A stretch of DNA of 64,000 bases from NCBI GenBank assembly GCA_949358305.1, contig OX442317.1, positions 1,612,001-1,676,000 on the forward strand, in the 5' to 3' direction. Each line of letters begins with the position of its first letter. The first letter of the stretch is position 1. The notes under the pieces are model-generated. The model was not told where the DNA came from. It searched no databases and worked only from the letters and a program-made list of their open reading frames with translations. The DNA comes from Strigamia acuminata. Its lineage: Eukaryota; Arthropoda; Chilopoda; Geophilomorpha; Linotaeniidae. Positions 37,407-50,187 of the stretch are shown in pieces. Made by a program: the position numbers and the translations under genes.

Positions 37407-40400
37407 TTTACTTATCTCTTCTGCATCTTCTATTGGCTATTGTTACCACATGTTGTACTAGTAGTTAGCCATCTTTTTAGTTCGGTCCAGTTTTTAGTCT
37501 GTTCAATCGAGAATTAACTTCTGTAAGTCACTTCTTTAAGTGATTTAAGAAGAAGTGAATTCGTCTTTTGAAGATTGAATGCACTTGTTGTCTGTTCATA
37601 CACCAAAACGCGTGTGTACAGGCCTAAAATAATAAACATTGCGTCTGGCCAAGCCAATCTCACCAAAGCAAACGTGACTCGACGAGAGTTGGGCTGCTCA
37701 ATTTATTTTGCTGTTCCAAAGTGCAAACCAACTAGTGTTGCATCTGTTTACATGCGTTGTATGTAGCATGTGTCAATAATCTCAAGGATATTATTCAACC
37801 AGCAGCACTACAAAAATAATACATTGAATAACAAAAAGAATACAAGAATAATATATTGCCGTATAAACATTATACCAACAGTGTAAACACACGAGTGAAC
37901 CTTCCTTTTTAAAATAATACGTCAATTACACTATCAGAATTAAACGTTACAAAGTAAAAACGAAACGGAATAAAACTCGTTAGATTTAATTACCACTACA
38001 CTGGTTTGGGATCCACCCAATACCTCAGTAAATGGATGCTTTACAGCAGTTGGTTGATAAATTGTACTTTGTCAGTGATAAGTCGGCGGATCGTGGTGTC
38101 TAAGCACTTTTCTTTCGGCTAACAACTCACCCCTGTCTGACGGATTAAGCCGTTTCTCTCTGCACGGCTTACAAAGACATCAGGCTATATTCAATGCCAC
38201 CTAGTTCAATATTTTATCTTTTAATTTCCCTCGTGTCACATTAGGTATCTGACAAAAAAAATAACAATCAAGGCCAAGGTAAACTGTGGCACCTCCATTC
38301 ACCACTCCACTCTACTTCTTATGCTTTTATATTAAATTAAATTCCTTTCTCCGAGTTCAATTTACAAAGAACACAAAGTCCGTGTTCAAAATGTCCTGAA
38401 CTTTGAACTAGGGATTATAATTACCATTGTGATTTGTCATCCAACTTGTCACTGAAAAACCTTATGAAAAATGAATGTTTATGCAAACCAATTTTGGAAT
38501 TACCTGCAAATTAACTCGTTTAAGAACCCTCGCCATTTGCACGTGTTGGTTGCTCGCGAATATGTCACTTTTAAGCAGACTGCATTATTTACGCGCAGCA
38601 CAAAGTCCAAGTTAATTCAGATTAACATCAATAAGCATCCACTACAATTTTCATTTCACTATTTTAATGCATGACAAATATCCTTTCGTGAACAATAAAT
38701 TATACCAGGTCTTGCCCTCATTTCCTGCACCACTATATTTCTTAACAGTGTACTCCAAACATCAGAATATTGCAAACTTCGCAAAGAGAATGCTTCCATA
38801 TTTCACTACTTTCATTTAAAGTTGCATAACTTTGTCCTCGAGTTAATGAAAGTTTAAAAACAAAAATAAAACAAAAAAAAATAAAATTTCTCAACTTGCT
38901 GACCACGCAGAAGCGTCAAATTGAATATCTTTCTTTTTTTACTTTTGAAAAATTGCAAAACATACTTTTCAATATTTACTTCCCCCAAAAAAAAAATTAT
39001 CTTAAAAAAAATCAATAGCAAAGATGAGTTGCGCCATCATCTATTAGACTATTATAAAACGTCAAAACGATAAAAAAAAATAATAAAAAAAATAAAACCT
39101 GCCAAGTAAGCACATAAATGCTCATCATGTTGAAACCGTGCACTTTCCTCCTTCGAACTCGTTGATTGATTTTAAAAACTCTCGATCCATTTTCCAAACT
39201 TGTTTAACAAAAGCCAAAAGTCTGCCCAATTTCAACAAGCAGTATTCATTGGCGATTGCTCTGCAAGTCACAATGAAGCACGCGCAACTATTAATCATCA
39301 GCATAAGAATGTGCAGACGTGTGCGCATGAATCATACGCCAATTTTGCACATTTAATAATCGAAGTGCAATTTCAATTCCATTTTTAAACCGAAGCATCA
39401 ATAAACGTACACCTCAACTATTAACAAATCTAATTTCCACTACCGGTAATACAGTCCAACCCCTTCAAGGCTCGCTCACATTTCTCTACACAATGCAAAG
39501 TGCATTGTGGAATACTAATGCGTCTCCTGCACCGCAACAAAAATCTTTTGTAGAGAGCAGATACAGCTTTAAGAAAGAAAGCCTCATCCATCCAATCACA
39601 AGAATCGTCTTCTCAATGGACAGGGTCCATGTCTAACTGTCAAACTCATCTTGCATTATTACTGAGTTTATCTTTGGGTGTTGGACCCTTTACTGCAACT
39701 CAATGGAAGGTCAACCAAGTCACGAAGTGAATGTTTAGTAACTAACTACCTACCGGTAGCTAGAAGACGGTTCTATAGACTGCCGCACGGTATCTTAAAG
39801 CAAAACCGATGAACAGCTCACCGTGCTGATCACCTGTTACAACAAAACGTTTATCGGACATATCAACAATGCGCGTATTATGTCCAAACGCCCTCTGGCG
39901 ACGTGTTGTCACTTGTCTCGCGTTTCTCGAACCCAAAACTCCACAATATATATGTGTGCAATAAATAATTTTAGATTCGTGTGTTTTTGTATGCAAAAAA
40001 TGGAATTTAGTGTTTGAATTTAGCATCAAAATACCGGGCGCAGACTTTAGATTAGACACAAGCGTAACAATCTGGTGTGCTCCCGTGGACAATTTTAATT
40101 TAGCTTGCTGCAACTAGTGTGAACTATGGACACTCACTAAGTTAATCTCTTACTGTTGGTGTGAGTAGAATATGAAGCTAGCATTACTTTACTGCTTACA
40201 TAAACACATTTTTGGTCAAGTCAATAGGTTGCAGCAGTCACACAAGCATGCCATATTGCACTCTGCACCTGGTTGTACGTACTTCTCCCACTTGCTTTTA
40301 GGTGCGAACACAAGTGTGAACAAAGCTCTCTATAGTGAATCTCCAAAACTTGCAAAACTGACTTTACCAACTTAATACATTTTCTTAACCAATTCTTAAC

Positions 40401-40563
40401 CAAATTCTTAACCACATATTCTGTGCTGGTACACATACACAAAGATCTTTAACTTTGATAACTTATTTCCAATCCAAACTCATCTTAAAACTTAAACGTA
40501 GTTATTAAATGATTAAAATCAAGTCCAAAGTAAAAAAAAAAAAAATTTAAAATGATGACATAC

Positions 40564-40602
40564 CATTTCCTTAAGCGTAATCTCAATTGTAGAAGTGACA
40601 GC
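40564..40602 (-). other. Candidate antisense exon, 39 bases
   Basis: The minus-strand acceptor is GTTTTTCTTTCAG and the donor AAATG|GTATGT. Phase 0 in and out reads AVTSTIEITLKEM, fitting the exit phase of 53659-53731. It abuts a duplicated block; the other copy has a similar CAG-CTGTCAC start near 41955 but an immediate stop and no donor. This suggests either a decayed exon copy or a chance open segment in the first. Confidence 0.28.
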
Positions 40603-40740
40603 CTGAAAGAAAAACAAAAAACATTTAGAGATTAGACATATGAAGAAATTCCCAAAGCTATTTAAAGTAACAACTATTTAAAGATTAGGGAATATTTCTA
40701 TCATGCCCAAAGGCATTGAAATAATAGCTAATTCAGATTA

Positions 40741-40965
40741 AGGAAAGCTCCAGCTTTAACAGGACAATGGGAAATTGTGTGACCCAGCACGTTCACGCCA
40801 GCTTCACATAGTGGTCTCTGTTGTATTTTATAATTATACGCCCAAATTCACGTGCTCGCATTGTGCTTTCCGAGCAAACTCAGTCTCAATTGCATCTACA
40901 AACAACCAATTTAATAAAGTTTCTCATGTGTAGTCAAATGACTGATTAAGCAACAATTTTCAAAC
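40741..40965. repeat. Duplicated block, copy 1
   Basis: It begins AGGAAAGCTCCAGCTTTAAC and includes TATTTTATAATTATACGCCC, ending CAACAATTTTCAAAC. By eye it is close to nine-tenths identical to 42062-42275 in the same orientation, 1.3 kb away. Weaker similarity extends left toward candidate exon 40564-40602. Confidence 0.85.
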
Positions 40966-41253
40966 TTCAAACAACACTCACACCCAAATCCAAGTGCAAA
41001 TTTTATCTATAATTTTATCTATAATATAAATTTTAACTTTTTTATTTATTATGTTAATCCCTAAATTATACCTCGCGCAATAAAATTAAATGACCTACTT
41101 GCACCAAGAAAGGTTTGTTTTCTTATTTTGGATTGCAAGACTTCAATCTCGTGATGGAATTGTTGGAAATCACCGGATCCAAACAAAACACAACGGTCGC
41201 AACAAGTTTAAGATTAGAAATAATTTATTCAATGAAATGCACTGGTTATATAT

Positions 41254-41509
41254 ATCGTATTTTACCGATTAAAAGTCGCCGTCGAGTAGTAGCCGCGGCT
41301 GAGACATCAGGAATATTGTATTTTTGCAAAAGTACGGTATTGTTTCCGTATTTAACCTCACGAACGATGAACTACGCTTCGTTCGTGACGTCCAGACTTC
41401 ATTTGTTACATTAAACAAATGTAAAAAACGAAAAACCGAAATTGTAATAGCTGACAAAAATGGCAGTTTTGAATAAGAACCGGGGCTCTTAATCGATAAA
41501 ATACAATAT
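41254..41509. mobile_element. Inverted-repeat element, TTACCGATTAAGAGTCGC family
   Basis: The left end ATCGTATTTTACCGATTAAA pairs with the right end CTTAATCGATAAAATACAAT. The interior is clearly related to 24681-24921, including TTTTTGCAAAAGTACGGTAT and GCTGACAAAAATGGCAGTTT. Confidence 0.8.
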
Positions 41510-42061
41510 ATATAAGCTTATATATCAACGCTTAGCCCTGCTTGGCTAATATACAAAATGTCCATACGACGTTCCTAACAAGTGCCTTCTGGCAGTGTAT
41601 TGGCGGCCCTAACACAATGTCCAACAAGAAATTGCTAATGGCTGCCCATTTAGTTGTAAAACGCACCCCTAACAAACGCGCAAAGGATTGTGGGAATTAG
41701 TCAGCCATTATTGGACATTCAAAAAGTTAACGAATCTAAAAAATATTGAAGACAACAAGAAATCAAAGATGAATTATGTACAATATTATCTAACAAAATT
41801 TGCAGCTATCTCCCCATCGAGTGGTTGCCGAGACAGGCTTCACTGTAAGCAATCAGAACATAGAAATAGAACTCTAACTATTAAAAATTAAATGAAAAAA
41901 AAACGTTATATATCCTTCTCATAAAAGTAGGCAATTTCATTTGTGATTTTTATGTGACAGACTGAAACTACTAAAGATAAGAAATATTTATCATTTCCAA
42001 AGCCGTTTTAGATATATTTACACCTGCCTAAAACCACTGAAGTAATGTCTAAATCAGACGA

Positions 42062-42275
42062 AGGAAAGCTCCAGCTTTAACACAACAATGGGGAATTCTA
42101 TGGCCCAGCACGTTCACACCAATATTCACACAGTGGTCTGTTGTATTTTATAATTATACGCCCAAATTCACGTCCTCGCACTGTGCTTTCCAAGCAACTA
42201 TGCTTTCAACAACAACCAATTTAACAAAGTTTCTCATGTGTGATCAAATGATTGATTCAGCAACAATTTTCAAAC
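42062..42275. repeat. Duplicated block, copy 2
   Basis: The partner of 40741-40965, in the same orientation, sharing AGGAAAGCTCCAGCTTTAAC and TATTTTATAATTATACGCCC. A TTACCGATTAAGAG-family element lies between the two copies. Confidence 0.85.
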
Positions 42276-42340
42276 ATGTAAAATTAGCAACCGATCAACA
42301 ACTTCAATATTCATAACACACACATATAACCATTACTCAG

Positions 42341-42470
42341 CTTTAAAGGGCATGCCCTAAAATGCGAGTTTGACCAGATCTGGGGATCTGATTGGCTGGT
42401 CCTTTTTAAATTGAGGCTCATTTTATCTTATTTGTCTTGATTTTAGGGCACGCCTTGCAAAGTCGGGCAA
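42341..42470. mobile_element. Small inverted-repeat element, GGGCATGCCCTAAAAT ends
   Basis: The left GGGCATGCCCTAAAATGCGA and right TTGATTTTAGGGCACGCC are imperfect inverted repeats around about 90 bases. It has no coding capacity and no second copy in the window. Confidence 0.55.
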
Positions 42471-42638
42471 TACATTAGTTATACAATATACATCAGGCCC
42501 ATAGAGTACCCAGGAGCCCCAGCATAAATTATCTACTTAAAATTAAAACTTAATTCACTATCAACAAGCAATTTTGAGTTACAGGCGCTGAGTATGGGTT
42601 TTCTTCGGATCTTGATTAACTCTCGCTCAACTTATGTA

Positions 42639-42879
42639 CTCTAAACCAATACAACGTTGACCTACTGTAACTCCAACCGTATTCCTGGTGTAATGGCACA
42701 AAAAGTAGCCCATAACACCAAAATTGTAATCAAACTCCAGACATTGTGATCAATTACCAACACTTGTTTCATTGTCAAAGGAAACAGAACTACTTTTCCG
42801 CGTAGTAGAGCACAGTCCACAGTTAGGCATAATCCGGCTCAACCAATTAGAAATAGGTCAACGTTGTATCGGTTTAGAG
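42639..42879. mobile_element. MITE with clear ends, CTCTAAACC family (type copy)
   Basis: The left end CTCTAAACCAATACAACGTT and the right end AACGTTGTATCGGTTTAGAG are inverted repeats of about 27 bases with one mismatch. TA flanks both sides. It is 241 bases, the shortest family member, and has the GTAGAGCACAGTCCACAGTT block. The TA target site suggests mobilisation by a Tc1/mariner-type transposase not seen here. Confidence 0.9.
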
Positions 42880-44917
42880 TATAGTATTGTTTTGATTGTT
42901 TTCTGATGGTTTGCTTTATTACTTCTTATTTGGGTATTTATTGTAACTCTACTGAACCCCATCCTAGAAAATTTATTCTGGACAAAAACTGCAGACTATG
43001 ATTTCAGACAATCCGAAAATACAGGAAGTTTGTGTTTCAAATAATTATCACAGTTGTCGACTTTAAAATAACAAAATAAACGACTGCTAGGGTTGAAGAG
43101 TGTACACTTATTGATTCATTTTTCTGAAAAATGATAAAAATAAACGTGTATGATTGGTTAGAGATTAGGAAAAAGAAATGTTCCTCTTCAAACTCGTCTG
43201 TGCTTGGTATCTTGATGTCAAATTCAAACACTAAATTCCACTTTTTTGCACACGAAAACGCTTCCAACCAACCACCCATCGTCCAGAAAATTATTTCAAA
43301 GGGAGCAGCTTACACAGTAGACCATTGTCCCGATGAAGTCGTTGGCTTTCTGTTTTCAGCTACTAAAAATCATGGGAGGTTTCCATCCCCATTCATAATT
43401 CAAAGCCTAGGACACAGCTTCATTTCTTAGCTTACAATTCCCACACCTCTTCTCTTCTTACCATACCGTCAGCATTTGTTTTTGAAATGCAAATGATTGA
43501 AATCAAAACTCCAAAGATATTGCTGAACTCGGAGCCCCATGGCTGAATTTTTTTTTTAATAAAAATGAAAATAAATTAAAAGAAAATTTGTTTTCATTTT
43601 TATTAAAAAAAAAAAATTAGCGCCCAAAATTTCAAAACCTTTCTGCTTTATTTTGAAAATTTATCAAATTTTTACGCAAATTCATGACCAAAACGTTACA
43701 CCACAAACTACCAAACCCATTTCTAGCCACATGACCAAAAATTCAATGTTCTGTACGCCATCCGCCATCATCTTTAAAATTCGACCTAAAATCACATCTT
43801 TGCATATATATTTTCCATTTTCCCCCTTGCCGCCTTTTTCTCATCAAGTTGCACACACTTAACCAACAAGCAAAACAAAGCACTAATTAAGTTGAGCAAA
43901 GGAATGCACTGCGTCTACCTCGCACTAAAGCGCACCACACTATCAACACGGAATTTGCCAAATCAATCACATTTCAATGATCCCACAAAACCAAACAAAT
44001 TCGATTCATGGAATTATACAATTTCTTCAAATCCCATCAGCCAACAACAGAATCAAGGCTACAAATTCTCTAATCTCTCGATGCATTTGACAGCCCGTCA
44101 TTTAAGCCATTGCCTCACACTTTCCCTCCATTGCAGAGGATTACACCAACCAATACTTAAAGCCCACAAATCGAGAAAACAACTAAGAACCTCAGTACCC
44201 TGCAATTCCCCTTAATGAAGAGCAGTATTACACCTGGCAATCGCCCACTTGAGGAACCCGAAACACCAAGTGTCCATCCCACAAAATTATTTGTCTTCCT
44301 TAATGCGGAGCGAGCAAAGTGCGACCCCTCAAGGTCTCTCAAGCGACCGATTACGGATTTATTTATGACAAAAACACATTTTTTCACATGGCATTTCACC
44401 TACACTTTCAATTTGTTAATGAATCTGTAGTAAGGTTTGACAAAATACCGTAATTATCCGATATCAGCCGATACGACATTATCCTCCTAAATATCGGCAG
44501 ACACCGATGCAGATGGTTCCGAGAACTTGTTATGTCGAATTGTTCGAAAGTCCAGCAAAGATGTGCAATGTGAAAAAATTGTTCACTCCTAATTAAAAAA
44601 AAAATTATTTTTAATCTAATTTTATAATTATTTTTATTATAAATTAATAAAGGTTTTTAATGTTTATTCAACATTGCGCTCAACCTAGTGCCAGACACGT
44701 AAACTAACTTACGCATTGCCACAAATTTGTTGTTCGTATCTCTGAAAGTTCGTAACTTGGATATTCGGAAGAGGGAGGATGTGCTCGACCGATATTTCTG
44801 CCAAATTAATTTCTTTTAATACGACAAGTTTAAACAGTTTATTTTTGCTAAAATGAACTAATTTATTTAAAAAAATGTGATGCTTTAAAAATAATTTATT
44901 TAAATAAAATACCTATA

Positions 44918-45335
44918 CTCTGGTTCGACTCAAGAGGGTGCCCTTCTCCCATTGGCCAAGCCGCATTACTCCTACCTCAAGTTTGTATTACTACCACTAG
45001 GAGAAGTAGTTTTTATTTTTATTATCATTTGTGATTGCTATAACCATTTAGATTAATATAATTTCGATTATTTTTATACAAAAAATGTTATTTCCATTTA
45101 GGAAATAAAGTATTATGCACATATAATGTAAAACTTATGTTTGTTATGTTTATTGGTTACTATGTCTGGATAGTAAACAATTTTGAAATTTTTGCAGCTG
45201 CCTAGACAATCGATTACAATGTCTGTACATTGTAATGCATTTCTGGTGTTTGGGCCTCCTTTTTTGGATCACTACACCAGTGATACGGCTCGGCCAATGG
45301 GAGAAGGGCACCCTCTGTCTTGAGTCAAACCAGAG
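44918..45335. mobile_element. MITE, CTCTGGTTCGACTC family
   Basis: CTCTGGTTCGACTCAAGAGG at the left and CTTGAGTCAAACCAGAG at the right are inverted repeats extended by GGGTGCCCTTCTCCCATTGG. TA flanks both ends. It shares the ACATTGTAATGCATTTCTGG and CACTACACCAGTGATACGGC type blocks with the other MITEs. Length is 418 bases and it is non-coding. Confidence 0.9.
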
Positions 45336-45403
45336 TATAGATAAATTTTTAATAAATTTATAAAATGGCACTAAGTTTGCACGATTTCTTAAATAGTCTA
45401 GTC

Positions 45404-45721
45404 CAACGTTTCCCAAACTGCCAAGCCCGAGGTGATTTTTGGTGAGGCTCAACAACACAATCTAACTAACTTGTAGACATGATGTCCCTCCTAGAATAGT
45501 GCACTTGTCTTGTCGCCTAGAAGAGTCTATTCTTTCTAGACAATACTAGTACATAACTGCCAAATTCAAATCATTTCAGTTTGTGTGCTTAAAGTCAATT
45601 CTATTGTGGATATTTAGTAGTTCATTTTTGAAAAATTTAATGCACCGATAGATGAAGTGGGGCGCAGAAGATCACTTTGCTTAAAAATATGTCGCAATGC
45701 TAAAAAGATTGGAAACCCCTG
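45404..45721. mobile_element. Non-autonomous hAT element with 8-base target duplication
   Basis: The left end CAACGTTTCCCAAACTG and the right end GATTGGAAACCCCTG are the imperfect short inverted repeats typical of hAT elements. GTCTAGTC is present at 45396-45403 and again at 45722-45729, an exact 8-base target duplication, the hallmark of this superfamily. It is 318 bases with no transposase. Confidence 0.92.
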
Positions 45722-46688
45722 GTCTAGTCAAAACAAAACGTGAAGATTAGCGCATCGCACGATGCCATATGTAAACTCTGCGTACAGTTGAGCATGTGTT
45801 TTGATAAATTAGAAATATCGGCATCGGCCCCTTTAATTTTACCAAATCTACAGCTGGATACATTATTCTGTCTTTAATTGGCTGCACTGCATTGACTTTT
45901 ACACCACTCCAGAGAACATTGGTCAATTGGCTGACACAACATTGAATTTTACGACGTAAACATTAAAATTTTCTTTTAAATTCATGAGATTTTGTGTTTA
46001 GACTAGTTAAATCTTTTCTGTTTAACATCAAAGAGGGAGAAGTGTCAGCTTGAATGTTTTACTACATGCACCTTGTTAATCTGTAGCGTTAAAACGCAAT
46101 AAATGTAGAGCCTAAAATCGTCTTTTCAACGTCCCTCGACACAGCAACGCGAAGCGAATTTCTGACTTAAGCATGAGATACGGATGCAACCGAGGCCAAC
46201 ATTTCGTTATTCATTTCAAAACAAACTGATTGCAGACGATGATAAAACTGCAATGCACAAAATTAAAGTGGCGAGATAGCATCGTGTATAACTTACCGAC
46301 GATCTTCCCCCACCAACTACCATTATTAACAATACCACTTGTAACACTTGTTTTCATTTAAAACACAAAAAGGCGACATTTCAAATGAAACGTGTCCCCA
46401 ATTTACGAACACAATATCTCTCACTCACTATTAACGATCGTAAGATGCATTTTTCTGGTTTATTAAAAAAATAAAATTTTCATCTCATTGCAACTAATTT
46501 CATAATGAGAAAAAATGGAAAGTGGGGGAAGAAAACAAAACATAATCCCAAGAAATTGAAGTGAAACCTTTTTGTACATGTGGGAATACCAGTAAATTCT
46601 CGCAAGTGAAAGTAATCTCTTTCAAACGCTGCGAGTCTTTTTGAAAATTGTTTGAAAGCATTTCAAAATAAGATTACAAAAAAAGGTC

Positions 46689-46880
46689 GTGTTGTTTCAA
46701 TGCCGCATCAGTTTCATCAGAAACGAACAAGAAGACGAGGCAGAAATCAGGAAATTGTTTCCCCAGCTGAAACCATTTGTCGTGACCTCGTCTATTAGCT
46801 CAGGTTTTCGTGACACAGAAATCGTAGATGGTTTGCACAAGGGTATTTTTTACCCGCACACAGTCAATGCAGTCAAATAG
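46689..46880 (+). pseudogene. Possible coding fragment, 63 codons, unrecognised
   Basis: An open frame in slightly GC-richer DNA encodes segments such as RNEQEDEAEIRKLFPQLKPF and TSSISSGFRDTEIVDGLHKG, which look less random than other short frames nearby. No splice sites or neighbouring coding sequence support it. It may be a scrap of a transposon protein or of a retrocopy, or chance. Confidence 0.15.
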
Positions 46881-47128
46881 ACTTAGCTACAATTAGCGTA
46901 AGCAGAAAGAAGTATCATTGACGTTTGCACACTATTGAGTAACACGCCACGTATTTTGTGTAAACAAACATGGATGTTACGCATGCACTTGCTGTGTTAG
47001 ACCTTAAACTTTTATTCTTCTCAGTGCTCGTAGTTCGTGATCAAAATAACAATCAGTTCCAGCACTGAGAAGGAATTCAAGATGGACGCCAAAAAGTACC
47101 GTTATGCAAACTACGTCATCACTAGACT

Positions 47129-47610
47129 GTTTAGTACGGTGACTTAATGTTCACTTAATTTTCAGAAGCACATATTGTATACGGTACTCTAAACCGATAC
47201 AACGTTGACCTATTTCCAATTGGTTGAGCCGGATTACGCCTAACTGTGGACTGTGCTCTACTACGCGGAAAATTAGTTCCGTTTATTTTCAATGAATTTC
47301 AGTGTAAAAAGTGATTAGAATGATGGATTTTATTTAATTGGTAAAAAAATGTCCATTTTATTTGCTGTTTTGCTTGTTTTTATTCAATCAAAAAATGTTA
47401 GCATAGTTTACCTTTGACAATGAAACAAGCATTGGGGTAATCGATCACAATGTCTGGAGTTCGATTACAATTCTGGTGTTATGGGCTATTTTTTTGTTCC
47501 ACTACACCAGTAATACGACTGGAGTTAGGTCAACGTTGTATCGGTTTAGACTACCATATACAATATGTGCTTCTGAAAATTAAGTGAACATTAAGTGAAC
47601 CGTACTAAAC
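47129..47610. mobile_element. Nested pair: MITE (47187-47551) centred in a larger palindrome
   Basis: The inner element has ends CTCTAAACCGATACAACGTT and AACGTTGTATCGGTTTAGAC next to TA. Outside it, GTTTAGTACGGTGACTTAAT and TTTTCAGAAGCACATATTGT on the left are mirrored on the right (to 47610) as ACAATATGTGCTTCTGAAAA and CCGTACTAAAC. The outer arms are about 56 bases each. The inner MITE therefore sits at the centre of another inverted repeat. Confidence 0.85.
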
Positions 47611-50138
47611 AAATGATGCTCTACAACTTTACAATTGACATTTTTCAGACAGCATCGTTACTTTTTAAGCTACGATACAACACAATTTATGGTAGTTTCT
47701 TATAGTATTTATCTATTTACTGTAAAAAAATGTAATGCAAACTACGAAGCAAAACACAAAATATAAACAAGTAATTGCATCAATAAGCTCATTCGAAGCT
47801 CGGTCGATGGATCGAGCAGAAGTTGTTCGAAACTCCTGAGCAAGTAGAAGAAAAATGGCTCATAAAATGGCAAATTTCATAACAATTCCGTAAAAAATGT
47901 TAATAGCGTATTCATCAATTGGGTTCGCACCAGATAGAGCAATTTAAGCTTCGGGGACGACGCCAAGCATTCTGTTTCCAACATTTTTGATTAAATTTTC
48001 ATTCCCTAATTCTTTTATTATTTTTCCCTCACAACCACGTGTCTTGGAGCAGGCAAACCATTTGCTCAACCCTCTTTGTCGCTTCCATTTTCTATCTACT
48101 CCTCATGTTGCAATTCCCTGGTTAGCTTTAATCCTCTCGGGTGGTGGCGATGTTGTAATTAGTTCTTGCAACGCAGCATGCATGCCGTAAACAAGGTAAT
48201 GGCCCCCTCCGTTCCTACCTCAACCTTCCATCCTGGCATAATGCTGCTTCGGGCGGATTTGCAAAATAACCAACGCAAAGTTTATTCAGCCATAAATACT
48301 ATGCACATGTACGTAACAAGCAGCAATGCATGCATGGCTCGTTCTCAACAACCCACAGGTATAGCCGATGGGTATTGCTGGAACCACAAACCAAACACAA
48401 ATAAATTTTAATCAAACACCCAAATATTCTGACTGCATTCAAAAGGTCATTTATTTTACTTTGTCTTCTTTAAACCAGTCCAAATTGCACATTCCAGGCG
48501 GCCATTTAAGCTTCGACACAAAAAATGAAAAAATTGATGAAAAACATTTGACACATCGAAAACATCAAAAAAAATTTAACGTGTCAAATTTGCGTGTCAA
48601 ATTTGCATGAAAATTCATCGCACACATAGAAACATTAAAGGGAGCACAAAAAACTCCTTTTAACTTCCCAGTCAATAAAAAGGGATTAGTAGTGTTGTAA
48701 AAACTTTTATACTCCTTGTAAATGTCTTGGAACTAGGATCTAGGCTAAATATATTCCATTCAGGATAAAAAAGAAAATCAAACCGGAATGAATTTTTATT
48801 TAACGTGGATCAAAAAGACCTTCCTTAACCGTAATTAAGATTCAATGGTCTACAACCTGCCCCAGGTAGCACAGTTTGTTATCAAATTATTGGTTGAAAA
48901 AAACGAAATGAATCGACCTCCGAGGAGTTCCGAGTCTTGTAATTGTGTAAACATTCTTTATAAATACAATAAATACAATCTACTCTGTACAGACTAGACA
49001 GTTGGAGTTGCTTGTCTGGACAGGTTTGCTGGACCCCCACCTATACCCAGCAATGTTAAATTCCATCCCCGGTCAAGACAGTCTGCATGAGTATGAAGTT
49101 GAAATATTCCAACTTCATGCGTCGTGCGTTAACGCATGCAGCAACGCACGAAATCGCACAATACTTCGGCCAACGCGCATTGGCGATGCACAATAGTTCC
49201 CATGCATCGCATGTGACGAAGCAGCTTTGGTGCGTTAACACGTGCATGTGAACTAGCCGTTAGTATAGATAACTTTCTGGGATTTGTCCTATGTCCGGGA
49301 TACACACAGTACACTGTAAGACGTACGGCCAGTGCTAGGAAGAAAGTTTGCTTTTTGCATCTTCTTGGTTGCTTGCAGGGGGTTACAAGAAACAATAATT
49401 CCAGCAAGTTCAGAAACCTGAAATTTTTCAAAATAAGAAATTCTGTTAGCTCGCATTACCACCACTTCCTAAACAGTCTTGGGCCAATTGAACTGATTGG
49501 ACCCAGCGAGGTCCGCACGCCTCTTATGTTCTTAAAACTTATATGAAATAATCCTAAGTCCAAGGGACCCGCCAGAATGCTCCAAAGCTATACTCTAAAA
49601 ATATTTTGTTGGCTCAGAAACAACTAAACAATTTAGTAGAATTAATTACTTCTTGTTGCCTTTATTAAATTTTAGTTCAGGCAACAAAATCCTAAACTTG
49701 TCTTCAACTAAATAATTAGTTGCCTTTCTACACCAACGAAGCATTTAGCTAAAACAACTAAATCGTGTTAATAATGTATCATTCAGTCCAATCTCAATCA
49801 CTTTCCATTCAGCTAATGGGTCTGATCTACCAATTTATACACCAATTCCTGATCCACAAAGTCTGCAACCGGTTCATTTCGTTGATTCGGTTTCCAAGTG
49901 AATTGTTAATGCAGAGAGGCAAGTCGTCCCTGCTCAGTTTACACTCTTCGCGCCTTAACTGAGGCACACAAAGCCAACCACAGTGAAACAAAGCGATGAT
50001 GTAACACATATCAAAACAGGAATGAGAGCAGACCACATCTAAATAGTTCAGAATAAACGGGTCTATCAAACAATTAATTCACTAGCTGAATATGAGTACC
50101 AAGAAATGCACAAAGTTTAAAATTTTCAGACAATTAAA

Positions 50139-50140
50139 TA

Positions 50141-50179
<39 letters not shown>

Positions 50180-50187
50180 TATCTTAT
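50139..50187. repeat. AT dinucleotide palindrome
   Basis: A run of about 18 AT units bounded by TAAGAT on the left and ATCTTA on the right makes a self-complementary tract. Confidence 0.9.

Larger units (their letters stand above)
31100..40560. other. Intron 1, part 4: description of non-coding content
   Basis: This part contains the candidate antisense exon 33908-33974, a palindromic repeat (32531-32818), a foldback element (34689-35335), a 5S-like SINE (35997-36213), an 89-base hairpin element (37318-37406) and a short repeat (39963-40040) whose inverted copy lies at 43195-43265. The rest is A/T-rich with no convincing gene. Confidence 0.6.

Noticed and set aside
46288-46345. Minus-strand segment before a strong GTAAGT donor, readable as an alternative first exon MVVGGGRSS
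   Set aside because: No promoter features and no acceptor in a good context; too short to support.
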